From Bacillota bacterium (GTDB taxonomy: Bacteria > Bacillota_A > Clostridia > Lachnospirales > WQUN01): a stretch of 5,059 bases of DNA. The notes under the pieces are model-generated. The model was not told the origin of the DNA. It worked only from the letters and a program-made list of their open reading frames with translations, and ran no database searches. This document shows positions 1 to 4,880 of this stretch, piece by piece. Numbering within the stretch: position 1 is the stretch's first letter; every line of letters starts with the position of its first letter. The stretch lies in contig WQTQ01000070.1 in assembly GCA_009786175.1 (NCBI GenBank), forward strand, positions 1-5,059, written 5' to 3'. The translations under genes were made by a program, and so were the position numbers.

Positions 1-150
1 GTATCTCTGTTGACAAACGAGAGAATCAACATTCAAGAGATAGCGAGACGACTGGGACATACAAAAATTGAGATGACTTGGAACACATACTCTCACTTAT
101 ATCCACGCGAAGAAGAAAGAGCCATCGAAATTCTTAACTTAACTGTATGA
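1..150 (+). CDS. Tyrosine recombinase / phage-type integrase, C-terminal end (5' part outside window)
   Basis: Frame 1 is open from the window edge to a TGA at 148-150 and gives 49 residues. Visible are RRLGH (fragment residues 16-20), the conserved late catalytic-domain box with its histidine, and then TWNTYSHLYP (26-35), in which Tyr30 (codon 88-90) fits the DNA-cleaving nucleophile of tyrosine recombinases. The catalytic arginines and the earlier HxxR region lie upstream of the window. This pattern is typical of integrases of Gram-positive prophages and integrative elements. The protein would catalyse site-specific integration or excision. It ends normally just after the nucleophile region, so the 3' end looks intact, but whether the whole gene is intact cannot be judged. 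It is a different functional unit from the operon downstream. Confidence 0.88.
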   Translation, partial: VSLLTNERINIQEIARRLGHTKIEMTWNTYSHLYPREEERAIEILNLTV

Positions 151-154
151 TTCC

Positions 155-176
155 GTACACGTTTTGTACACGTTTT
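155..176. repeat. Tandem 11-bp direct repeat just after the integrase stop
   Basis: GTACACGTTTT occurs twice in perfect tandem (155-165 and 166-176), starting five bases after the integrase stop codon. Its position suggests a recombinase arm-type or attachment-related site, or a simple duplication. No second copy elsewhere in the window marks the other end of an element, so the role is inferred only from location. Confidence 0.6.
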
Positions 177-325
177 AGTAAAATAAAATGCAATTTAGAA
201 ATAAACGCCGATAAAGGCAGATGACAGAAAAGCATTGCAAAATAAAGACATTTAAACGCTACTTAAATGAAGATGGGGGACAAATAAATGATGAAATTTG
301 TACCGTCCTCCCCCACCATTTCTAT

Positions 326-373
326 CCAAAGGCAAACCTCGATAATCCGTGTGGTTATTGGGGTTTGCTTTGG
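326..373 (+). other. Long hairpin, possible structured RNA or small palindromic element
   Basis: Bases 332-345 (GCAAACCTCGATAA) pair without interruption with 355-368 (TTATTGGGGTTTGC) around a 9-nt loop. After a single bulged G at 331, another five pairs (326-330 with 369-373) extend the stem to 19 bp. Two pairs, U339-G361 and G341-U359, are wobbles in plus-strand RNA but would be A-C mismatches in a minus-strand transcript, which favours a structure in plus-strand RNA. No U tract follows, so it is not a standard terminator. An outer pair, ACCATTT (315-321) with AAATGGT (389-395), could extend the fold. It could be a small RNA, a mobile palindromic element or the 3' processing end of the integrase transcript. 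Confidence 0.55.
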
Positions 374-458
374 TGTGTAGGGCATGGTAAATGGTAAAAG
401 TCAGTAGCAGGGATACCCATAGCCAACCGCAAAAGCGCAATTAAGTGATTTTTACTAC

Positions 459-500
459 GCGCAAACATTCTCATTGGAATCTTGTTTTAACCGTTTGCGC
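459..500. repeat. Inverted repeat GCGCAAAC / GTTTGCGC
   Basis: A perfect 8-bp inverted repeat (459-466 and 493-500) encloses 26 bp. Inside it, ATTC (467-470) and GAAT (477-480) make a small secondary hairpin. The arms are too far apart for an obvious single operator, and the first T-run (515-520) starts 14 bases after the right arm, too far for a canonical terminator. It may be a recombination or regulator site upstream of the promoter at 583. Confidence 0.45.
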
Positions 501-528
501 CGGAAGTGACACAATTTTTTCACAAACA

Positions 529-572
529 ACTAATTTTTCTAGTGAAATTAGTCAAAATTAGTAAGAATTAGT
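529..572. promoter_or_regulatory. Phased AATTAGT site array upstream of the promoter (candidate operator or UP region)
   Basis: AATTAGT occurs at 546-552, 556-562 and 566-572, exactly 10 bp apart, so on one face of the helix. An inverted copy (ACTAATTT, 529-536) forms an 8-bp palindrome with AAATTAGT (545-552) across an 8-bp spacer. The array ends 10 bp before the -35 hexamer at 583. Position and phasing fit an activator-binding array or an A+T-rich element contacting the RNA polymerase alpha subunit. The binding protein is unknown. Confidence 0.6.
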
Positions 573-582
573 AAAATTTCAA

Positions 583-611
583 TTGACAACATTATGCGAC
601 ATAGCTATAAT
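583..611 (+). promoter_or_regulatory. Consensus sigma-70/SigA promoter
   Basis: TTGACA (583-588), a 17-bp spacer and TATAAT (606-611) match the vegetative consensus at all twelve positions with optimal spacing. Transcription would start near 617-619 on the plus strand. The first gene downstream in this direction is the permease at 1159, which implies a leader of about 540 nt interrupted by the terminator at 852-888. I found no comparable promoter between that terminator and the permease, so this is the best candidate for driving the operon. Confidence 0.85.
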
Positions 612-650
612 ATGCGATATGGTTATAATATCATGCGAGATAGTTGTAAC
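594..650. repeat. Three 18-bp direct repeats overlapping the promoter -10 and start site
   Basis: Units at 594-611, 612-629 and 633-650 share the pattern ATGCGANATRGYTRTAAY. The first two abut and the third follows after 3 bp. Unit 1 occupies the spacer and -10 box of the promoter. Units 2 and 3 cover the start site and early transcript, where a bound protein would block transcription. Unit 2 also ends in TATAAT but lacks a fitting -35. The simplest reading is a repressor operator array. A role for the repeats in RNA is also possible because units 2 and 3 are transcribed. Confidence 0.7.
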
Positions 651-771
651 AAGCGTAGAATAATGGCGTATTATCATAGACTGCAAGTAGAACATTTCCA
701 AAAAAGTTAAAAAATTTGAAGAAATGGACTTGACAAAAATGGGTTTGTATAACACGATTTTCACAGCACAG

Positions 772-822
772 CGCAGAACAGCTCGGCACCGCACCGTATT
801 AGGTGTGCCACAAAGCTGTGCG
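772..822 (+). other. Bulged stem-loop in the operon leader (candidate aptamer or regulatory RNA)
   Basis: CGC (772-774) pairs with GCG (820-822). After a 3-nt bulge (AGA), ACAGCT (778-783) pairs with AGCTGT (814-819). After an asymmetric internal loop, GGCAC (785-789) pairs with GTGCC (805-809). After a second 3-nt bulge (CGC), ACC (793-795) pairs with GGT (802-804) around the loop GTATTA. That is 17 base pairs with conspicuous bulges, 29 nt upstream of an intrinsic terminator. It lacks the conserved elements I would expect of cobalamin, SAM, T-box, glycine or tetrahydrofolate leaders. I infer a regulatory leader and cannot assign a ligand. Confidence 0.5.
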
Positions 823-851
823 TTAAAGCTAAATACGACACAAACCATAAC

Positions 852-888
852 AGACGGGAGCTTCCGATAAGGGAGTTGCCGTTTTTTT
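852..888 (+). terminator. Intrinsic terminator / attenuator inside the operon leader
   Basis: ACGGGAGCTTCC (854-865) and GGGAGTTGCCGT (871-882) pair at 11 of 12 positions, with a single G-G mismatch and two G-U pairs, around the loop GATAA. A852-U884 and G853-U883 can extend it. Seven consecutive U residues (882-888) follow. This is a canonical Rho-independent signal about 235 nt after the expected start site and 270 bp before the permease start. It would either end a short independent RNA or act as an attenuator for the operon. Confidence 0.82.
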
Positions 889-1048
889 AGTGCACCCCTA
901 ACGGTGGTCAGTTACATTTTGTGAGCCGCCGAACAATTTAGGATTGCAGTAGCGCAATACGTTGTGGTCAAATGGTTTGCTCGGTTGAATGGGCGGAGGC
1001 AAAACCGGCGGGAAGGAGGTTAACTGAAACTGCGATAAGTAAAAACCA
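889..1048 (+). other. Second half of the leader, with an orphan Shine-Dalgarno sequence
   Basis: No protein gene is visible here. Small hairpins are possible at 943-958 (ATTGC/GCAAT) and 974-1006 (GGTTTGC with GCAAAACC, one bulged base). AAGGAGGT at 1013-1020 is a full match to the anti-Shine-Dalgarno sequence, yet no ATG, GTG or TTG follows at usable spacing. The next bases read CTG-AAA-CTG-CGA-TAA. CAGTTA (909-914) is the complement of TAACTG (1021-1026), so the site could be drawn into a long-range fold. It may be a ribosome standby site or the remnant of a lost small gene. Confidence 0.45.
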
Positions 1049-1095
1049 GAGGATGCGTAGAAAATCCGAGGATGCGTAGAAAATCCGAGGATGCG
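1049..1095. repeat. 19-bp tandem repeat, 2.5 copies, upstream of the permease
   Basis: GAGGATGCGTAGAAAATCC occurs at 1049-1067 and 1068-1086, and the first 9 bases recur at 1087-1095. Each copy carries an ATG. The first (1053) opens an 8-codon frame, MRRKSEDA, ending at the TAG of the next copy (1077-1079). The second (1072) runs in frame into the permease. The period is not a multiple of three, so gain or loss of a copy would change the frame of upstream starts. Neither ATG has a good ribosome site at normal distance. Confidence 0.8.
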
Positions 1096-1145
1096 GGAAA
1101 AAACTTTGGAGAAAAATCTCTAAGCCAATATCAAAATTATTTATT

Positions 1146-1151
1146 AGGGGG
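1146..1151 (+). promoter_or_regulatory. Ribosome binding site that fixes the permease start
   Basis: AGGGGG lies 7 nt before the ATG at 1159. This is the only well-placed ribosome site in the region and favours 1159 over the in-frame ATG at 1072, which sits inside the tandem repeat. Confidence 0.75.
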
Positions 1152-1158
1152 TTATCTT

Positions 1159-2583
1159 ATGTCAAACGTAGCAAAAAAATTAGACATACACAGCTTAATT
1201 TCGATTGGAATTATGGTATTTGCGCGATTTATACCTGTGAACTATCCGTTTACTCCGGAAGGGATGATGCTATTCGGAATTTTTATTGGGTCTATATATG
1301 GAATCGTTAAAGGAAATATTTTTGCGACGTGTATACTTGCGCTGTTATTGCTAGGTGCGAGCGATGTGACGACTGTGACGGCAGTTTTTGTATCAGTATT
1401 AAGCAATAGTGTAGTCATGTTCCTCATATTTTTGTTCATATTTGTTGGTTACTTAAATTCTGTGGGTTTCGCTAGCACACTCGCGCTTAAAATTGTGCAG
1501 TCAAGAGTTACTAAAGGTAGGCCATGGGTATTGACTATGTTATTGATGTTTGCCGCGTTCTTGCCCTCAAGCTTTATGAGTGTAACCGCGGTTTTTCTAA
1601 TTTCATTGCCCCTTCTGTATGCCATATGCGAACAAGTTGGAATGGAAAGAACGGATAAGTGGCCGACACTCACGGCAATAGCCATGGCTTGTGCGTGCTC
1701 ATTTGGACTTTTCTTTTGGCCGTTTCAAGTCGGTCCCGCGGGAATTTTTGGACAAGTGGAAGCGGCTGGGTATGAAGGAGGGGTTCCCTTTCTTCAATAT
1801 GTGCTCTATATGGCTGTAATCGTAGGATTATGCATATTAGCACTAACTTTGGTAATAAAGCTACTAAAACCCGACATTTCTAAACTGTATTCGTACTCTC
1901 CACCTGAAGAGAAAGTTAAATTTAATTCTGATCAAAAGTTTGCCGGCGTTCTTGTAATTATGCTTTTGGTGTTATTCACAGTGCCGCAGTTTTTGCCGGC
2001 AGGAACAGAAATTCATCGGTTTTTTGCGCAATTCGGGACATTCGCTATTGTTGCTTTTTTGCTTGCGTTAGGATCAGTTTTTCGTAAGGACGGAAAGGCG
2101 CGAATTAATGTAGCGGAGGCGGCTAAAGGTTTACAGTGGCCTTTGGTTATAATGGTAGGAACAATACTTGCGATAACAGGGCAATTGCTCAGACCGGAGT
2201 TTGGTTTTACTGTACTTATCACTCAAAGCTTAGGTCCGATTATTGGGGCAGGTGGTGAGCTCCTATTTACAATAATAGTGTTGCTTTTGGCATATATAAT
2301 TACCAACGTTCTAAATGCGCCAACCATTGCCGCTCTTATGGTGCCTGTCGTGGTTCCGATTGCAATGGCATCGGGATTCTCTGTCATGCGGACTATGGTG
2401 CCTTTCATGATGGTAGCATATATTGGTCTCACTTTCCCTTCGGCACACCCACTCGCGGCAATAATACACGGGCACGAGTCAATTGGACCAAAGCCGATTC
2501 TGAAGTATATTCCGCTGTTTATGGCTGTGTCTTTTTTAATCGCCTTACTGGTCGGACTTCCTTTGTCGAGGATACTCTTCTAG
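1159..2583 (+). CDS. SLC13 / ion-transporter-superfamily permease
   Basis: A 474-residue polytopic membrane protein that probably carries an organic anion across the cytoplasmic membrane. Hydrophobic segments are visible at roughly 12-30, 36-66, 73-100, 123-157, 171-189, 211-236, 260-280, 290-306, 326-344, 366-404, 408-436 and 449-474. Two similar halves each contain a polar re-entrant-type motif, LPSSFMSVTAVFL (135-147) and ITNVLNAPTIAALMVP (381-396), matching the internally duplicated SNT-like motifs of the SLC13/DASS and wider IT superfamily. A charged cytoplasmic loop lies near 237-260. The start at 1159 is chosen for its ribosome site; starting at 1072 would add 29 polar residues with no family support. 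It precedes the corrinoid protein by 119 bp on the same strand, so its cargo is probably the methylated substrate of that system, perhaps a carboxylate such as a methoxylated acid (inference). The exact family and substrate are not certain. Confidence 0.82.
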   Translation: MSNVAKKLDIHSLISIGIMVFARFIPVNYPFTPEGMMLFGIFIGSIYGIVKGNIFATCILALLLLGASDVTTVTAVFVSVLSNSVVMFLIFLFIFVGYLNSVGFASTLALKIVQSRVTKGRPWVLTMLLMFAAFLPSSFMSVTAVFLISLPLLYAICEQVGMERTDKWPTLTAIAMACACSFGLFFWPFQVGPAGIFGQVEAAGYEGGVPFLQYVLYMAVIVGLCILALTLVIKLLKPDISKLYSYSPPEEKVKFNSDQKFAGVLVIMLLVLFTVPQFLPAGTEIHRFFAQFGTFAIVAFLLALGSVFRKDGKARINVAEAAKGLQWPLVIMVGTILAITGQLLRPEFGFTVLITQSLGPIIGAGGELLFTIIVLLLAYIITNVLNAPTIAALMVPVVVPIAMASGFSVMRTMVPFMMVAYIGLTFPSAHPLAAIIHGHESIGPKPILKYIPLFMAVSFLIALLVGLPLSRILF

Positions 2584-2602
2584 AAGGCACATTCTTGAAA
2601 CG

Positions 2603-2634
2603 GGCAGTATTCTTTTCCCTGCCACGGATTTTTT
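2603..2634 (+). terminator. Weak terminator-like hairpin between permease and corrinoid genes
   Basis: GGCAG (2603-2607) pairs with CTGCC (2619-2623), and a run of six T follows at 2629-2634 after a short ACGGA gap. The stem is short and the U tract displaced, so at most partial termination is expected. It could lower expression of the enzymes relative to the permease or mark an RNA-processing point. Confidence 0.35.
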
Positions 2635-2649
2635 ACAAATTTTACAATG

Positions 2650-2673
2650 CCGAACTAACTTTGCGTAGTGCGG
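2650..2673 (+). other. Small hairpin upstream of the corrinoid gene ribosome site
   Basis: CCGAACTA (2650-2657) pairs with TAGTGCGG (2666-2673) at 7 of 8 positions around an 8-nt loop. It ends 13 nt before the ribosome binding site AAAGGA (2687-2692). It may protect a processed 5' end or affect translation. No good promoter was found in this gap. Confidence 0.4.
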
Positions 2674-2702
2674 TAATTTAGATTAGAAAGGAACCATAAA
2701 TC

Positions 2703-3335
2703 ATGGCAATTTACGATGAAATTAAAGCGGCAATGGGCGAGTTGGACGAAGACGAGGTTATAAGGCTAGTAAACGAAGCCCTGGTGAACGCAGACGCCAA
2801 CCAAGCGCTTGTGGCATGTCAGGAGGGCTTAAATATTGTAGGTGAGCGCTTCGAAGCTCAAGAGTATTTTGTCAGTGACCTTATTTTCGCCGGTGACATT
2901 ATGAGCGAAGCAGTTGGCATACTCAAACCGGCCCTTTCTGCCGGAGGTGATTCAAGCAGTGCCGGCAAAGTGGTGCTTTGCACCGTAAAAGGCGACTTGC
3001 ATGATATCGGCAAAAATATAGTCAAATCCCTTTTAGAAGCGTCTAACTTTGAAGTTTTCGACTTGGGTATCGACATTGCCCCTGAAGATGTTGTGGCCGC
3101 GGCGAAAAAGGAAGGCGCAAATATTATTGCTCTGAGCGGTGTGTTGACGCTCGCTATAGACGCGATGAAAGAAACAGTTGACGCCTTTAAGGCGGCAGGC
3201 ATGCGTGATCAGGTCAAGATAATCATAGGCGGAGCCCCCGTAACTGCTGAAGTATCAGAGATGGTGGGCAGTGACACATGGAGCCTTGTGCCGCAAAAAG
3301 GCGTCAAAATTTGCCTAGAATGGGCTAAACAATAG
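2703..3335 (+). CDS. Corrinoid (B12-binding) methyl-carrier protein of a methyltransferase system
   Basis: A 210-residue soluble protein of the MtaC/MtbC/MttC type, which carries the methyl group on the cobalt of a corrinoid between two methyltransferases. Residues 1-80 form the helical cap domain, with the typical stretch VGERFEAQEYFVSDLIFAG (46-64). Residues 88-210 form the Rossmann-like B12 domain. The signature D98-x-H100-x-x-G103 (GDLHDIGKNIV) supplies His100 as the lower axial cobalt ligand. LSGVLT (144-149) and IIIGGAPVT (173-181) match the later corrinoid-contact motifs. The C-terminus reads GSDTWSLVPQKGVKICLEW rather than the GADGYAxDA form common in methylamine corrinoid proteins. 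Length is normal for the family. AAAGGA at 2687-2692 lies 10 nt before the ATG. The methyltransferase gene follows after 47 bp, and the two are probably partners. The corrinoid must be reduced by an activator not encoded here. Confidence 0.93.
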   Translation: MAIYDEIKAAMGELDEDEVIRLVNEALVNADANQALVACQEGLNIVGERFEAQEYFVSDLIFAGDIMSEAVGILKPALSAGGDSSSAGKVVLCTVKGDLHDIGKNIVKSLLEASNFEVFDLGIDIAPEDVVAAAKKEGANIIALSGVLTLAIDAMKETVDAFKAAGMRDQVKIIIGGAPVTAEVSEMVGSDTWSLVPQKGVKICLEWAKQ

Positions 3336-3382
3336 TGATTAAAAGAGTGTTACAAGAAATTATATGAAAAGGAGTTCAAAAA

Positions 3383-4756
3383 ATGTCTGACGTAACCGCA
3401 TTGGCTAAAGAAAGGCTTGAAATTTTTAATGATATATACAGAGGCAACGTGCCGACCAGAGTGCCAGTTGCAACTCCGCTTGCGCTAGAAGCAATGGCTC
3501 AATATTCCGGTGCAAGCGTAGCAGAAACCTTCTGGGACATCACCAATGCAGAACATGTGTTTGACAAGGTGTGTCAAGATTTCCCCGGCGACTTCGCCCC
3601 CATAGGCACAAGGCGGTGGCCTTCATTTTATCAGCTTCTTGGTTCTAAACCGTTCGTAATGAGCTCTACCGGAATTATGCAGCATCCCGAAGTCGCAGGG
3701 ATGGATGTTGAGGATTACGACGCCCTCATATCCAACCCCTATGACTGCATAATTGAAAAGATACTGCCGCGTCTGTACTCAGAGCTTGACACAACACCGG
3801 AAAAGAAGGCACTGGCGCTTGCTAAAGCTTTTCGGGCGTGGAGCGATGAGGGAGCGGCTGTGGGAGCTTTGAATGCGAAAATTAGGGCAAAATACGGATT
3901 CGCTACCATAGCCGGCGGGGGCACCACTGCGCCTTTTGACTTTGTCGCCGACTTTTTCCGCGGATTCAACGGTATAGCTAAGGATATACGCCGCTGCCCA
4001 GAAAAAGTAAAGGCAGCCTGCGAAGCGTTGACCCCTCTCCTTGTCAAGCAAGGAAAGCTTATGGGACCACCGGGGATAGGTATGACATTCATTGCATTGC
4101 ATATGGCGCCATACCTGCGCACAAAAGACGCTGAGCTATACTATTTCCCAACGCTAAAAGATCAAGTTGAGCAATTGACTGAAATGGGCGCGAATGTTCA
4201 GTTGTTTGTTGAGGCAAATTACGACAGGTTCCTTGACTACTTGCAAGAAATGCCTGATGGAACCATCATGCGCTTTGAAGAAGGTGATCCAAAGGTCGTA
4301 AAGGAGAAGCTTGGCAAGAAGTTCATCCTTACCGGATTCTATCCGATTTCACTGCTTATGACCGGTACGAAAGAGCAGTGCGTGGACAAAGCCAAGGAAC
4401 TGTTGGATATCCTAGCGCCCGGAGGCGGTTATATGTTTGATTTCGATAAAAGTGCCCTTAATTTAGTTGGCAATTTTGTTGAAAACCTGCGCGCCGTACA
4501 GGAATTCGTTATTGCAAACGGCGTCTACTCTCCGGAAGAAAGATCCGGAAATGTCGAAATTAAGCCGAGACCAAACAGGAGCAACGAAATCGTATCGGGA
4601 ATAGAAGCAAATATAAATTCGAAGTACTACACAACTTGGCCTGACTACAAGGCAAAGCATCCCGAATTATATCAAGGTATTGACGATGTAATCGGAACAA
4701 AAATCAAAAGGTATGAAGACGCCATGTTCTCTTTTATCATAAACCTTTGTTCATAG
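3383..4756 (+). CDS. URO-D-fold corrinoid-dependent methyltransferase (annotated family: uroporphyrinogen decarboxylase)
   Basis: A 457-residue soluble protein of the uroporphyrinogen decarboxylase superfamily, which includes the MtaA/MtbA/CmuA methyltransferases. Pairing with a corrinoid protein makes methyl transfer far more likely than heme synthesis. Recognisable stretches are RVPVATPLALEA (26-37), PSFYQLLGSKPFVMS (80-94), TAPFDFVADFFRGF (182-195), LHMAPYLRTKDAELYYFP (239-256), and the late barrel region ILTGFYPISLL (315-325), ILAPGGGYMFDFDK (343-356) and VENLRAVQEFV (366-376). The H-x-C zinc motif of MtaA/MtbA is not visible; the corresponding strand reads LFVEANYDRFLDYL (274-287). This fits a substrate-specific methyltransferase I better than a CoM- or folate-directed methyltransferase II, but it is inference. 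About 75 residues (383-457) extend beyond the expected fold. AAAAGGAG ends 8 nt before the ATG. The substrate, perhaps a methyl ether, is unknown. Confidence 0.87.
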   Translation: MSDVTALAKERLEIFNDIYRGNVPTRVPVATPLALEAMAQYSGASVAETFWDITNAEHVFDKVCQDFPGDFAPIGTRRWPSFYQLLGSKPFVMSSTGIMQHPEVAGMDVEDYDALISNPYDCIIEKILPRLYSELDTTPEKKALALAKAFRAWSDEGAAVGALNAKIRAKYGFATIAGGGTTAPFDFVADFFRGFNGIAKDIRRCPEKVKAACEALTPLLVKQGKLMGPPGIGMTFIALHMAPYLRTKDAELYYFPTLKDQVEQLTEMGANVQLFVEANYDRFLDYLQEMPDGTIMRFEEGDPKVVKEKLGKKFILTGFYPISLLMTGTKEQCVDKAKELLDILAPGGGYMFDFDKSALNLVGNFVENLRAVQEFVIANGVYSPEERSGNVEIKPRPNRSNEIVSGIEANINSKYYTTWPDYKAKHPELYQGIDDVIGTKIKRYEDAMFSFIINLCS

Positions 4757-4811
4757 GTGTTTTCAGAGGCGTTCACAGCAGCCGGTTTGTAGGTAGTTCA
4801 GAATAAGAAGA

Positions 4812-4846
4812 GAGCCTGAAAACACTGGGTTTTCAGGCTCTTGTTT
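4812..4846 (+). terminator. Intrinsic terminator ending the permease-corrinoid-methyltransferase operon
   Basis: GAGCCTGAAAAC (4812-4823) pairs perfectly over 12 bp with GTTTTCAGGCTC (4829-4840) around a 5-nt loop, followed by TTGTTT. It lies 55 bp after the methyltransferase stop and separates the operon from the metallopeptidase gene. The left arm also matches a 10-nt complement directly after the stop codon (4757-4766), which could compete with the terminator fold. Confidence 0.88.
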
Positions 4847-4880
4847 AAGTTTAAAATAATCCGATCTAAAAGAAAGAGAA

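Larger units (their letters stand above)
177..582. other. Non-coding stretch with structured and repeated DNA
   Basis: No convincing protein gene is present on either strand. A minus-strand open frame of 62 codons exists at 252-440 but has no recognisable domain, overlaps strong inverted repeats, and looks like a by-product of them. A G-rich/C-rich pair (275-281 with 305-311) can form a 7-bp stem with one G-U pair just before the main hairpin. The hairpin at 326-373, the inverted repeat at 459-500 and the AATTAGT array at 529-572 are listed separately. No tRNA gene or tRNA 3' fragment was found next to the integrase. Confidence 0.6.

Noticed and set aside
252..440. Minus-strand 62-codon open frame
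   Set aside because: No recognisable domain or good ribosome site. It spans the inverted-repeat region, whose base composition explains the odd glycine- and histidine-rich translation.
594..650. CRISPR array
   Set aside because: Units of 18 bp separated by 0 and 3 bp, with no spacers and no cas genes, do not fit CRISPR.
612..710. Plus-strand 32-codon frame beginning MRYGYN, directly after the -10 box
   Set aside because: The ATG lies at or before the expected transcription start and no ribosome site precedes it or the next ATG at 633.
579..848. Minus-strand 89-codon open frame
   Set aside because: Its repeated ISH segments are only the antisense reading of the 18-bp direct repeats, and it runs antisense through the promoter and leader stem.
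750..1020. Known cobalamin, SAM or T-box riboswitch
   Set aside because: I looked for the B12 box, the SAM-I core and the T-box sequence and found none. The leader remains unclassified.
1072..1158. Permease start at ATG 1072
   Set aside because: This start lies inside the tandem repeat without a good ribosome site, and the extra 29 residues are polar. ATG 1159 has AGGGGG at 7 nt.
2858..3202. Minus-strand 114-codon open frame inside the corrinoid gene
   Set aside because: Antisense shadow of a clearly recognised gene; no domain of its own.
3383..4756. HemE, true uroporphyrinogen decarboxylase of heme synthesis
   Set aside because: It is longer than usual, diverges in the N-terminal substrate region and is paired with a corrinoid protein. 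Methyl transfer is the better reading.
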